Positions 21,271-33,456 are shown, numbered from the stretch's first letter. The stretch is DNA of 64,000 nt from Scilla litardierei (GCA_030789695.1 CM061134.1:60705334-60769333); one strand, 5' to 3'. Numbers and translations: made by a program. Notes: generated by a model not told the origin, from the letters alone.

Positions 21271-23782
21271 TGTAACGGTCGCTTTCCAATCGTGTGTTTT
21301 CGTGCACGTACTTTCTTTTCGTACACGTATTTATTGAGACCTCCTCTTGTATCCCAAACCCATGAAGTTATATATCGTTGTGACCCTCGGAGAGTAGTTA
21401 TTTTTAGAATTTTTTATGAACGTCATTTCACGTGTCGTTCTCCCACAAATCAGCTTTGAATGAAGGGGTATCGTAACTTAAGACTTCAATGTTTGACCTT
21501 TTTATTTTTAGTTCCTTTTTCCGTTAACCTAGCACATGACCGATCATCGTAGTCTCGATCCTCCCGTCGACACGGTCGTCTCGATATTTTTCTTGTATTT
21601 ATCGGACCCCGTTAGACTGATAATTCACACTAATCACCTTTAATCTTTAATTAGCCCTAGTTAATTCAAATTCAAACCCTAATTAAATCTAATTAAATCT
21701 AATTAAATCATATAGGAATCCTACGTCACATGATATATTTTCGAGCTATTTGCACCCTAAATCTACCATCCCCCTCACACACACACTCTCTCTAATCGCC
21801 CCTAATTCCACCCCTATTCTACTCCGTATAGCAAATACCCTCATTAAAACGTAACTCTAGCACCTAGGATTTTCTAACCTAGCCTCCATCAACAAGTCAC
21901 GCCATCTCCCCTAACCTTGCAGCATAGCCCTAAGCTGCAACCACCCTCCTTCGGCAAGCCCCATCGCCGACGCCCCCTCTAAACCACCTCCCACGGCCAC
22001 CTGCTCCTCCCCAAGATCCAGTTGCTGCATCTCCCCATGAACAACTGCATCAGTCCCCCTCTTCCCTCTCCCCTCCACACACAAGACCCCCACTAGCAGT
22101 CGCGGCCTCCACGACAGCCCTATACTGCCGGCCATCCTATTTGCAGCCGCACCCCCTTCGACTCCGCGCAATGGCAGTCCGGCCACCCTAGGCCGACTTC
22201 CCCATGCCATTCATCTTCCCCTCCCGGGCTTCTTTCGATGCGGTGTATGCTGCCCTAGTTGTCGTTGTCTTTGCCGCAAGCCGTAGCCGACGTCGTACCT
22301 TGCTCGCTATCGGAATCCAACCCCTGATGTCGCTACTCGAAGTCAGTGTAGCTTTTGCGTCGTGTTCAGGTAAACCCTAATCCATAGGAACCCACACACC
22401 GCCTGTTTAACAAGATAAAAATCGTTAATTTCTTTGCTTTGGTTAAATCACTAATTGAAGTTAATAATACGGGACTGTAGGATGGATTGGCTGAGCACAT
22501 AGGAAGTTTCTGGACCCCGTTGATCTGAGACTTGCGGACATTATTTTAGGCAAGTGAAACTTGCACAGTTAATTATTAAGCCATGTTTTAGGCTATTCTG
22601 AGTTTTTGTGTAAAAGAGGCTAGGCGGTGAAATGATAGTCGCCTGGAAACCATGCTTGATCTAGCTTGACAACAAAGCTAGATCCAACACCCATGCTAGA
22701 TCTAGCTTGACAACGAGGCTAGAACCGATACCCTTGCCATGCCATTTCATGCATATCACATGTCATGTTTAATTTTGATAAACTGTACGCGTGCAATAAC
22801 TGTTTTTTATACTATCATATTGCATATCACATGCCATTTCATGCATTGAATGTCTTGTCATGAATGTGTATCACATGCTACAAATGTAATGTAAGCTGCG
22901 GCGAGTAGGATTCTGACTCCTATATCATGAATGAGGCTAGATCAACCCTATGCCATAAACACTTCCTGGATCGTGATCCAGAAGATGAGCGCCAGTTCAT
23001 ACACATGTGGAGGGGTAGGGTTAAGTGGTCACTCAGCATAAAAGTGTGCACGTACAGCAACTTCAGCTGAAAGGCGTAAAGCCTGTGCACATCGTGAATG
23101 CATGTTTTTCGTGAAATCGTGAATATTGTTTAGTAGCTCTTGTTACGACGTGTCAAGCATTGCAAAATATCATGTTCATGTTTAAACTGCTGCATTCATT
23201 AAAATATCATGCCATGTCATCATCACTTTAAACTGCTAGTTGCATCTTTTATTTTTATGTTTCCTTGCACAAAAGTCTCCTTTTTCCTTTTGTTGATTTT
23301 TGCTGACATGTGCCCTTATTTCTTTGGGTGTCACATGTTAGATTTTGAGTCTGAGGTTGTTGCTGAGGACGACCAGTTTGCTGACGTTGAGCTTGAGGCT
23401 TCTACTGACATTCGGTTCGAGGACACTGGAGACCTATTCTAGTCTCAGCTGTTTGTTTTCTTAGTTGTTGTTGTTAGGTTGTTCGGTGCGTAGCACTTTT
23501 TTTTATGTTTTAGTTTCGGCCATGCTTGGGGCCTCTCTTTTTAGACTCATGTTCTCTTTTATGACGTTATCTGTGGATGTTTGGAATAATGAAATGGATG
23601 TTTTGAATGTTGGTTATTTTATTGCCTACATTCATATTTATTATTATTGTTGTTTTATTGCAATGCAAGAATCTGCGAATGGATGAACACACAGACGCTT
23701 ATCAGACTGTAACTTCATAGCTCCAAGTCTGAGCGGACCTCTTCACGTCTTGCCTTCCATACTTGGGAAGCGGGGGGTGACA
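21271..23782 (+). mobile_element. 5' LTR of the nested LARD-like element
   Basis: It starts TGTAACGGTCGCTTTCC and ends AGCGGGGGGTGACA. It contains a GC-rich, coding-like stretch to about 22370 ending in GTTCAG followed by GTAAACC (donor-like), a GGCAAGTGAAAC block near 22550, and an acidic block ending at 23442. It is highly similar to 27057-29567 throughout. Confidence 0.93.
23338..23442 (+). other. Acidic coding-like block in the LARD 5' LTR
   Basis: The frame reads LDFESEVVAEDDQF, then ADVELEAS and RFEDTGDLF before a TAG. It follows TCACATGTTAG, a possible 3' splice site. The 3' LTR copy (29129-29228) keeps the block but has a TAG near its start. Confidence 0.45.
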
Positions 23783-23808
23783 GGTTTTTGTGGTGGCCCA
23801 TGCAGGTC
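23783..23808 (+). promoter_or_regulatory. Primer-binding region of the LARD-like element
   Basis: GGTTTTTGTGGTGGCCCATG follows the LTR end and differs from the element A version only in the first few bases. Confidence 0.55.
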
Positions 23809-26800
23809 GTTGCACTTGCGAAATATCGAAACAACGATAATAATAAAACATCCATTGAAACATTTGAAACATTCGAGTCATACAAATTGGAGTTTAATGT
23901 GAACGTTTTCCTTGTCTTAGATGGTAAGAAGACTTAGATAGATGTCCAAGTTTGATAGTCAGAGACCTCGAAGGCGTATTTGCGGAAGATGTTCCCGATT
24001 TATGCTCCAGAAGAGATTGCAATCTTGATTCTCTATGGACCCTTTCCCTGATATCTCTATTACAATCTAGTTCATTAGAAAGTCTTAGTGCTAAGTTTCT
24101 CCTAATCTTTAGTCGGTCCGGTAATTAAAACCCCTGATTTCTATCATTTTCATAATCATTACACTTTTGAGCTTATGACTATAGAATCCCATTGTAGCAG
24201 GTTCACTAAATTATTTCCCAGACATATTTATGGGTTGAATATTTGATTCACTTCCTTTCTTTCGTTTCACGTGATTCCTTCCTGACGTTCATCATCAATC
24301 GTTGAATCTTCCCCATTACCATCATGATCCTTCGAAAAGCATTTTCAATGTTATTTTTTAAATTTCTCTTCCAGTCTAAATTCTTTGAAAACATTTAGCA
24401 TGAGCTTAGACTTCCTACCCTTCAGTAGACTTAAATTCATTCTTTGAATTTCGAAACTTTTTCGTCAAAATCTTTACGTTACTACCTTATAATATTTTCT
24501 AACCTATATCTTTCATACTCATGTGGATATCTTACTTCCTTCATATAATGACTTTTCGATAATCCAATATACCATTTCTTCTCTTACTATATATATATAT
24601 ACTACTCAAACTTATTTCAAACAACTCATTGTACCGACCTCTAAATATTTTCTATGCGAAAGAGAACGCCAACTTTTCAACTATGTTCGTTTTTATATTC
24701 TTCGTTCTTTTTCCTACTCCAAAGTTCTTAGTACAAATCTTGTTCCAATTGCAGAACAATCACTTCATCTCTATACTAATTATTCTTTCGTCTAATCCCT
24801 ACTTCGTATTTTAACTTATATCATCTACACACTATTCTCCTGTATTTTATAAGGATATTATTATATCTTTCTTTCCCTTACTTAAATATTCACAATTATA
24901 TTTCTTTTTCACCTAACCAAGCTCTCCCCTCATCCACGCCTTATTTGAACCTGTTCATCACGATCTTGTTTCGTTACACTATTTGATTTCGGTTCCCTTA
25001 CTATTGCTTAGTCATCCTACTAGTGCTTGTCGTTGCCTATGTCAACCTTAGTATAGTATGGTGTGCCCATTAGTATTATTGTGATGTCGTCGTGGTGCAT
25101 GTATACAGGTAGAGTGTGTGGATCCGTGTGTGTGAACCCCTGCGTACCACTCATGTATGAGTGTGCTACTCTTAGTATATTAATGATTGTCTCTTGTGTT
25201 ATATATGCATACTCAGTGTTATTCATAATATATATGAAGTTGTATGAATGATAGTATTTATATATGTTTGGATAGCTATACCACTTTAGGGATGTCTGTG
25301 TATATTAGAATTAGTGTTGGAATATCTACTAGTGGTGTATGTAGTTTGAAGGTACTTGTAAATGCTTGAAATAGTATACCAGTAAAGTCATGTGCATGTT
25401 AGGTGTAATGATAATAGGTGTACTTATAGTTAAGTGTGCAGGCATATTATATGATCTATATGTTAGTACGTATGAGCGTGTGCTCGTACGTAGATATGGA
25501 TGTACTTAATCATAGGTAGATAAATACATACCGTATGAATATGTGTGATATATGTATGGTAATAGGGTAATAATTTTGTATAGTATTGCTTACTTTTACG
25601 GCATGTTGTGTGTGTATGTGTATACCGTGAGGTATACACGATTATTGTATGTCGTAACTATGTATGGATAGGTATGTGTAGTAGTATACTAATTATATGT
25701 AAATTTCTATGAGTGAATATATTATATGTATGTCTATGTTTTGTGTAGATATGTGGTAAGTATATAAGAATGTAGGTATGGTGCATGCAATGAGTATGCG
25801 TGTAGTAATATGTCTATGACTATACGATGTATGCATGTATAGGATAGTGTATTATGATTGTATATGTGTTTGTAATATTATTATAGTATGTAAAGTGATA
25901 GCTTTATGGGGGTGTTACTTGACTAAATATAAAGTGTGATTGATATTATTGTGTGTATATAATAGCATGTGTTTCTACCTATATAGTGTGACGAGTGATA
26001 TGATTATGTTGGTATATGTATATATAAGAGTTGATGTGTTGGTATACGTATAAATATCGTGTTATGAATATAAAGTATTCTGGTTCTGGTATGGGCTTTT
26101 GAGTCTCACTCATGATAAGTATATTGTTATATTTGTTTGTGGCTTGTGTATAGTGCTATGAACATATTAATGGATGATGTGTGTATAGTGATATGTTTGG
26201 TTGTGCATGGTTACGTTACACACATGGTTGTGGATGACTATACCATTATATAGATATAGATGTTGGTTTTGTAGTATAGTTCTTTACGAAGGTTTTACAT
26301 GTTTGAATGTATATGTGCTAGCTAAACTAGGTGTGTAGAATGTGCTAAATATATAGTGGTATGAGTGGCATGTATGAAATATATATTAGCGTGTGTGGGC
26401 GTGCACCATGCACGGGTAAGTATGTGCTTAGCTATATGTGTTTGCGACTAAAGTATGTGTGTTGTGTCTTGAATATAGATATAGGATTGTATGTGATGTG
26501 TATATATGATGAAGTATCTGCATGTATTTGAATAACTATATATTTGTGTATTTATAGTCGGGGTGAATGTATATTAGATATAGCAAACATGATTTAATAT
26601 TGTATGGTGTGATTGCATGTGTTGATATGTTTGGTGTTGAATGTTCACTAGGAGACATGAGGGAGTAGTGCATCCATGTTCGTTTTGTTCATAGGTAGTT
26701 TTCTATATGTGAAGTACTACGATTGTATTTGCTGGTGTGAACTATTTTTATGTAGGTATCTGTACCATGGTTACGTGATAAGTGAGTGATAGCTATATAA

Positions 26801-27018
26801 GGGATGTACGTGACCATATGTATAATTGAAGTACCTGTATGAATTTGACTGTCTATGATAGGTATAAATATAGAATGTGCATATATATACAAGTTTGTTG
26901 TATTAATGTTTGACTACCTAGTGCATATATAAGCACTTGTAGTAACTATACAGGGTTTGAATTATAGTGTGATAAGATTGGGATAGTTACTAGAATGGCT
27001 AGATATACTTTCAGTTAG
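23809..27018 (+). other. Non-coding internal region of the LARD-like element
   Basis: No frame has a recognisable domain. The left third (to about 25010) is pyrimidine-rich on this strand. From about 25020 to 27000 the strand turns G/T/A-rich, dominated by TATGTGTGTATGTA-like words with few Cs. A short (TA) run is at 24590-24600. Confidence 0.75.
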
Positions 27019-27056
27019 AAAGTCCAAGGACGGACTTTGCCCTAAGGTGGGTAGGA
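27019..27056 (+). promoter_or_regulatory. Hairpin plus polypurine tract before the LARD 3' LTR
   Basis: AAAGTCC-AAGGAC-GGACTTT forms a 7-bp stem (27019-27038). AAGGTGGGTAGGA (27044-27056) abuts the LTR and is the plus-strand primer candidate. Element A has the same tract at 33444-33456 with a different but paired stem. Confidence 0.8.
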
Positions 27057-29567
27057 TGTAACGGTCGCTTTCCGATCGTGTGTTTTCGTGCGCGTACTTT
27101 CTTTTTGTACGTGTATTTATTGAGACCTCCTCTTGTATCCCAAATGCGCAAAGTTATATATCGTTGTGACCCTCGGAGAGAGTAGTTATTTGTGGAATTT
27201 TTTATGAACGTCATTTCATGTGTCGTTCTACCACAAATCAACTTTGAATGAAGGGGTGTCGTAACTTAAGACTTTGACGTTTGACCTTTTTATTTTTAGT
27301 TCCTTTTTTCGTTAACCTAGCACGTGACTGATCATCATAGTCTCGATCCTCACGTCGACACGGTCGTCCCGATATTTTTCTTGTATTTATCGGACCCCGT
27401 TAGACTGATAATTTACACTAATCACCTTTAATCTTTAATTAGCCTTAGTTAATTCAAATTCAAACCCTAATTAAATCTAATTAAATCCTATAGGAATCCT
27501 ACGTCACATGATATAATTCCTAGCTATTTGCATCCTAAATCTACCCTCCCCCTCTCTCACACACTCTCTCCAATCACCCCTAATTCCACCCCTATTCTAC
27601 CCCGTATAGCAAATACCCTCATTAAAACGTAACTCTAGCACCTAGGGTTTTCTAACCTAGCCACCATCAACAAGTCACGCATCTCCCTTAACCTTGCCGC
27701 ACAGCCCTAAGCCGCAGCCACGTTCCTCCGGCAAGCCCCATCGCCGGCGCCCCCTTTAAACCACCTCACACGGACACCTGCTCCTCGCCTAGATCCAACT
27801 GCCGCATCTCCCTATGAACAACCGCATCAGTCCCCCTCTTCCCTCTCTGCTCCATGCGTAAGACCCCCACTAGCATACGCGGCCTCCACGGCAGCCCTAT
27901 ATTACCGGCCATCCTATTTGCAGCTGCACCCTCCTTCGACTCCACGCAACGGCAGTCCGGCCACCCTAGGCCAACTTCCCTTTGCCGTTCATCTTCCCCG
28001 CATGGCCTTCTTTCACTGCCGTGTACGCTGCCCTAGTTGTCCCCGTCTTCGCCGCAAGACTTAGCCGATGCTGTACCTTGCTCGCTACCGAAATCCAACC
28101 CCTGACGTCGCTACCCGAAGTCAGTGTAGCTTTCACATCGTGTTCAGGTAAACCCCGATCCGTAGGAACCCATACACAGCATGTTTAACAAGATAAAAAT
28201 CATTAATTTCATTGCTTTGGTTAAACCATTAATTGAAGTTAATAATACGGGACTGTAGGTTGGATTGGTTGAGCACATAAGAAGTTTCTGGACCCCGTTG
28301 ATCTGAGACTTGCGGACGTTATTTCAGGCAAGTGAAACTTACACATTTAATTATTAAGCCATGTTTTAGGCTATTCTAAGTTTTTGTGTAAAAGAGGCTA
28401 GGCGGTGAAATGATAGTCACCTAGACACCATGCTTGATCTAGCTTGACAAGGAAGCTTGATCTGACACCCATGCTAGATCTAACTTGATAACAAAGCTAG
28501 AACCGGTACCCTTGCCATGTCATTTCATGCATATCACATGCCACATTTAATTTTGATAAACTGTACACGTGCAATAACTGTTTTTTATACTATCATGTTG
28601 CATATCGCATGTCATTTCATGTATCAAATGTCTTGTCACGAATGTGTAGCAAACGATACAAATGTAATGTAAGCTATGGCGAGTAGGATTCTGACTCCTA
28701 TATCATGAATAAGCTAGGTCAACCATATGCCAGAAACACTTCTTGGCTCGTGATCCAGAAGATGAGCACCAGTTCATACATACGTGGAGGGATAGGGTTA
28801 AGCGGTCACTCATCGTAGAAGTGTGCCCGTACAGCAACTTCAGCTGAAAGGCGTAAACCCTGTGCACATCGTGAATGCATGTTTTTCGTGAAATCGTGAA
28901 ATCGTGAATATTGTTTAGTAGCTCTTGCTACGACATGTCATGCATTGCAAAATATCATGTTCATGTTTAAACTGCTGCATTCATTAAAATATCATGCCAT
29001 GTCATCATCACTTTAAACTGCAAGTTTCATTCTTTTACTTTTATGTTTCCTTGCATAAAAGTGTCCTTTTTCCTTTTGGAGATTTTTGCTGACATGTGCA
29101 CTTTTCTCTTTGGGTGTCACATGTCAGGTTTTGAGTCTTAGGTTGTTGCTGAGGACGACCAGTTTGCTGACGTCGAGCTTGAGGCTTCTGTTGACGTTCG
29201 GTTCGAGGATACCGGAGGCCTATTCTAGTCTCAGATGTTTGTTTTACTAGTTGTTGTTGTTAGGGTGTTCGGTGCGTAGCACTTTTTTTTATGTGTTAGT
29301 TTGGGCCATGCTTGGGGCCTTTCTTTTTAGACTCATGTTCTCTTTTATGACGTTATGTGTGGATGTTTGGAATAATGAAATGGATGGTTTGAATGTTGGT
29401 TATTTTATTGCATGCGTTCATATTTATTATTGTTGTTGTTTCATTACAATGCAAGAATCTGCAATGGATGAACATACAGACGCTTATCAGACTGTAGCTT
29501 CACAGCTCCAAGTTTGAGCGGACCTCTTCGCGTCTCACTTTCCATACTTGGGAAGCGGGGCGTGACA
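27057..29567 (+). mobile_element. 3' LTR of the nested LARD-like element
   Basis: It starts TGTAACGGTCGCTTTCC and ends AGCGGGGCGTGACA, and is followed by the TSD CTTAT. It differs from the 5' LTR by scattered substitutions and small indels, so the insertion is not brand new. Confidence 0.93.
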
Positions 29568-29572
29568 CTTAT
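29568..29572. repeat. Target-site duplication CTTAT, right copy
   Basis: Identical to 21266-21270. Confidence 0.95.
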
Positions 29573-29990
29573 CCCTCTTTGATTCTGGAGCATCCTATTG
29601 CTTCTTATCACAAAAATTCGCTACAACACATTCCATTCCTGTTGACCCCCTTCCTAATCGTTGGAACATCAACACTGGAAATGGCATAGTGAAGACTTCA
29701 GGTGACTGTCGATCATGCCCTCTGGTGATATGTAGTCACGAACTATTTGCCGACTTCATGATAATCGACATGCCAAACTTTGATGCAGTATTCGGAATGG
29801 ATTGGTTAGGAAATTGAGTGTTGCAAAAAGAAGGTAGTGTTCGAAATTCCTGATCATCCAGTGTTTGAATTTGTAAGTGGAAGCCATTCGCTTGGGCCTA
29901 TTCAATTTCAGGCCAAGCCTGTGGAAATGATGATGGCATCTATGCTATTTGAACCTAAGAAGCCCATAGTAGTTCGAGAATTGCTGCTTT
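29573..29990 (+). pseudogene. Element A protease, split by the LARD-like insertion
   Basis: The frame SLFDSGASYCFLS gives the aspartic protease active site (DSGA codons 29581-29592). It continues with IPVDPLPNRWNINTGNG, CPLVICSHELFADFMII and FDAVFGMDWLG, the usual chromovirus protease course. The upstream piece (IILVASTPAL) ends at 21270, on the far side of the insertion. After MDWLG the frame is lost, with KKVVFEIPDHPVFEF in another frame, so a short deletion is likely. Confidence 0.85.
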
Positions 29991-30480
29991 TGGTCTATCA
30001 ATGAATGCCATGCTTGTTCCAATACTGGAACTGAACTGGGACTGGGGCTTTGACTTGAACTGACACTTTTTTATGCACTTGCCTCTTCCGGCTCTGGAAC
30101 TTTCTATTTGCTTAATGCGTCACTGAACGTCGAGCAGGTACCACCATGAAGTAGAACAGGAAGTGGCACTGAGACTGTCACTGTCACAGGATGACGGACT
30201 GATACTGAAACTGGGGCTGCCCTATATAGTCAGGCTATCGGAAAGGAAAGAATTCGCAACGGCCACAAGCGATACGGTAAAAGCTTGATGATCTGCTGGC
30301 GTATTGGCTTCTTACATGTCCCTCGCTTGATTTATTCTGTCCACATGATTGAGCAGGATTTCTTCCATATGGCGTTTGGTCAGCTTGGTTGTCCGTCTCT
30401 CTCTCTCTGCCCATGGTGGGCCCCGTATTCCTTGAATAAATTTCGGGATTGCCGCCTGATCGAGCTCTCGAATTCACTAT
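29991..30480 (+). other. Degraded linker between protease and RT
   Basis: A (CTGGAACTGGGACTG)-like low-complexity stretch occupies about 30000-30220. Around 30340-30420 are shifted pieces normally upstream of RT. No intact frame. Confidence 0.5.
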
Positions 30481-31333
30481 TGATCTGATGCCTAGCACTC
30501 AACCTATCTCCAATGCTCCCTATCGTATGGCACCAGCAGAATTGGAAGAACTTCGTACTCAACTAGACGACCAGTTATAGAAAGGATGGATACATCCCAG
30601 CGTATCTCCATGGGGTGCACCAGTCCTATTAGTCAAGAAGAAGGATGGATCGAGAAGAATGTGTGTGGACTATCGAGAGCTGAACAAGGTCACGGTGAAC
30701 AACAAGTATCCATTACCACGCATCGACGACATCTTCGACCAGCTTGGTGGATCTTGAGTCTTCTCCAAGCTAGATCTCTGAAGTGGATATCATCAAGTGA
30801 AGGTCAAGAAGGACGACATATCCAAGACAGCTTTTTAAACTATGTATGGACACTACGAATTCGCAGTTATGCCCTTTGGCGTAACCAATGCGCCAGCAGT
30901 ATTTGTGAACCTCGTGAACTTAATCTTCTATGAGTTCCTGGATAAATTCGTAGTGATCTTTATTGATGATATTCTGGTCTATTTGAAAAGCGAGGAGGAT
31001 CAAGCTGAACACCTGCAGATCGTATTGAAGACTCTGCGCCGCCATCGACTATATGCCAAGTTCAGCAAATGTGAATTTTGGCTTGACCGCGTTGCCTTTC
31101 TTGGGCATGTGGTATCTGGAGATGGTATTTTCGTCGATCCGAAGAAGGTCACATCTGTTAGAAGTTGGCCGACCCCTCGGTTAATTTCGGACATCCGAGG
31201 TTTTCTTGGATTGGCTGGCTACTACCGCTGATTCATCCAGGAATTCTCCAAGATTGCTGAGCCCATAACTCACCTGATAAGGAAGGACGTCAAGTTCATT
31301 TGGTCTGAAGCTTGTGAGCAAACTTTCGGAGGA
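30481..31333 (+). pseudogene. Element A reverse transcriptase, broken by stops
   Basis: RT copies element RNA into cDNA. Typical order is visible: [13 protein letters not shown], then [49 protein letters not shown], the catalytic FIDDILVY (near 30958-30981) and [11 protein letters not shown]. In-frame stops fall near 30578, 30757, 30781, 30838 and 31228. Several (before SGYH, after YYR) sit where CGA Arg is usual, as expected from C-to-T decay of methylated DNA. Confidence 0.9.
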
Positions 31334-31765
31334 TTGAAGATGAAGCTGACGATTGCACCAGTTCTGAAAATACCAGACAGAAATGGAGGATTTGAAGTAT
31401 ACTGTGACGCATCTGGCAAGGGTCTGGGATGCGTACTTCATCAACATGGTCATATTGTGGCATATGCTTCCCAACAATTGAAGACACATGAGAAGAATTA
31501 TCCGACTCATGATCTGGAGCTAGCCGCAGTTATTTTTGCTCTGAAGAGTTACCGACATTTTCTATTGGGCGAGCAAGTGAAGACCTTCATTAACCCCAAA
31601 AGTTTGAAGTATATGTTCACGCAAAAGGAGCTGAACAAGAGGCAATACAGATGGTTGGAACTCATGGCTGACTATGACATCGATCTCCAATATCATCCTG
31701 GAAAGGTTAATGTTGTACCTGTCGCATTGCGTCGACTTCCGGCTATCATAATTCTTACAGCTTAG
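31334..31765 (+). pseudogene. Element A RNase H domain
   Basis: A 143-codon open stretch carries the gypsy RNase H signatures: [17 protein letters not shown], then [19 protein letters not shown] with [11 protein letters not shown], and [20 protein letters not shown]. This domain degrades the RNA of the RNA-DNA hybrid. It is open here but joined to a broken RT, so it is part of a dead polyprotein. Confidence 0.9.
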
Positions 31766-32241
31766 AAGAGACTACAAGAAACTATGCGAGGAATGGACAA
31801 TGAAATCATACTACCTGAGATTACGGCCTCTTTGATGAACCTACAAATTCAGTCTATCACCATCGACCGAATCAAAGCCGCTCAAGCTGGAGATGCAAAG
31901 CTGCAGAAGATCAAGGCACAAGTGGAATCCAGTCTTCGAAAGGATTTTCTTATCCATGAAGACAGATCTTTGAGGTATGGCAGCAGAATCTGTGTGCCCT
32001 CAGGTGATATCCGAGAAGAGCTGATGAATGAAGCACATAGCTCCCCTTACTCCGTTCATCTGGTGGCACCAAAATGTACAAGGATCTTCGTCTGATTTTT
32101 TGGTGGCATGGAATGAAGAGAAGCATTGCCCGAAGCATCTCCAAATGCCTTGTATGTCAGCAAGTGAAGCCTGAACACCATCGCATCACAGGATTTCTTC
32201 AACCACTTCCTATTCCTGAGTGAAAGTGGCAGCACATTACC
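31766..32241 (+). pseudogene. Element A integrase N-terminal zinc-binding region
   Basis: After EAHSSPYSVH a frameshift occurs; the other frame continues with FWWHGMKRSI and KCLVCQQVKPEHH, giving the HHCC zinc-binding pattern. A TGA at about 32220 replaces the Trp before KWQHI. Confidence 0.8.
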
Positions 32242-32385
32242 ATGGACTTCGTCACTGGACTACCTCGGAGCACAAAGAAGAATGGTGCCATCTGGGTGAT
32301 CGTTGATCGATTAACCAAGTCAGCACATTTCATATCATTCCGAGTAAGACAACCGACTGAATTACTCGTGAAGAAGTATATGGAG
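32242..32385 (+). pseudogene. Element A integrase core, first part
   Basis: MDFVTGLPRS carries the first catalytic Asp, followed by VIVDRLTKSAHFI and LVKKYME. The frame ends at a GTAATG that looks like a splice donor and resumes at 32455 without loss of phase. Confidence 0.85.
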
Positions 32386-32454
32386 GTAATGACTATTTCT
32401 ATACTTTATAACTCCTTCCTAGTATATGTTGTGATATGAACGATAACCGTGCAG
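32386..32454 (+). other. Intron-like 69-bp segment in the integrase core
   Basis: It begins GTAATGACTATTTC, ends ATAACCGTGCAG and contains an in-frame stop. Removing it joins KKYME to [10 protein letters not shown] in phase, exactly the sequence expected in gypsy integrases. This is the stronger of two intron-like segments in this polyprotein. Confidence 0.65.
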
Positions 32455-32910
32455 GAAATCGTAAGATTATATGGAGTCTCAGTGACTATTGTCTCTGATC
32501 GAGACACAAGATTCACTTCTCACTTTTGGAAGAGTCTGCTGTCGAATCTTGGTACCAGTTTGAGTTTCAGCCTACATATCACCCGCAGACAGATGGACAA
32601 TCAGAGCGCAGCATCCAGATACTCGATGATATGCTGAGAGCTTGCATGCTCGACTTCAAAGGCTCGTGGCGAAGACCGCTTGCACTTAGTAGAGTTTGCA
32701 TACAAAAATAGCTACTAAGCAAGTATCGGAATGGCCCCATTTGCATCACATTATGGAAGAAAATGTCGTTCTCCATGGAGTTGGTATGACATTGGCGATC
32801 GAGAACTTTTAGTACCTAAGCTGATCGTAGATGCTGTTGACGTGGTGCGTACCATCAGAGACAGACTTGGCATTGTGCAAGACCGATACAAGAACTGAGC
32901 TGATGCCAAG
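32455..32910 (+). pseudogene. Element A integrase core, second part
   Basis: [15 protein letters not shown] holds the second catalytic Asp. A one-base frameshift near 32560 leads to [12 protein letters not shown] with the catalytic Glu. Later pieces (FAYKNSY with a stop, then APFASHYGRKC) are typical. A TGA near 32897 again sits where Arg or Tyr is usual. Confidence 0.85.
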
Positions 32911-33357
32911 TGTTGTCATCTGGAGTTTCAACTTGGAGATCATGTATTTTTGAAGATATCTCCGGACAGTGGTATGATACGATTTGGAAGAAGAGGAAAG
33001 CTAAGTCTGGGATTCATTGGGCCCTTCGATGTACTGGAGCGAGTTAGAGAAGTGGCCTATCGGCTGGCGTTACCACCTTCAATGGAAGGAGTGCATGACA
33101 TGTTACATGTCTCCCAGCTGCATCATTATATCAGCGATCCTACGCATGTGGTTTATCATTCCGAGATCACAGTACGACCAGATCTTACCTATGAGTAGCA
33201 GCCAGTGCAGATTTTGGATCGACGTCAGAAGGCTCTCAAGAATAGAGTTGTTGACCTCGTGAGAGTGATGTGGCGACATGACTCACCCGGTGAATCCACC
33301 TAGGAACCAGAAGACGAGATGCGTGATCGATATCCTCACTTATTCACTGTGCCTTAG
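32911..33357 (+). pseudogene. Element A integrase C-terminus with chromodomain-like tail
   Basis: LEFQLGDHVFLKISP, then GPFDVLERV and VHDMLHVSQL form the integrase C-terminal fold. After a TAG near 33196 the frame continues QILDRRQKALKNR, then a TW-E-EDEMRDRYPHLF-like end. That end is the degenerate chromodomain found in Tekay/Del-like chromoviruses, thought to steer insertion into heterochromatin. Confidence 0.8.
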
Positions 33358-33417
33358 TTCCTTATATCTTGAGTATCTTTGTATCTTAAATTTCTTGTAT
33401 GTTAATTTTCCTGAATG

Positions 33418-33456
33418 AAAAATTCCGAGGACGGAATTTTTATAAGGTGGGTAGGA
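33418..33456 (+). promoter_or_regulatory. Hairpin plus polypurine tract before the element A 3' LTR
   Basis: AAAAATTCC-GAGGAC-GGAATTTTT is a 9-bp stem (33418-33441). AAGGTGGGTAGGA (33444-33456) abuts the LTR. Loop and tract match the nested element, while the stem differs by paired changes. Confidence 0.8.

Larger units (their letters stand above)
21271..29567 (+). mobile_element. Non-autonomous LTR retrotransposon (LARD-like), 8.3 kb, nested
   Basis: Two LTRs of 2512 and 2511 bp flank a 3274-bp internal region with no coding potential. CTTAT flanks the element on both sides (21266-21270 and 29568-29572), a perfect target-site duplication. It sits inside the protease of element A, just before the codons for DSGA. 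The PBS context and polypurine tract are nearly those of element A, so an A-like element probably supplied the enzymes. Large size, long LTRs and no gag or pol fit the LARD class. Confidence 0.92.
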
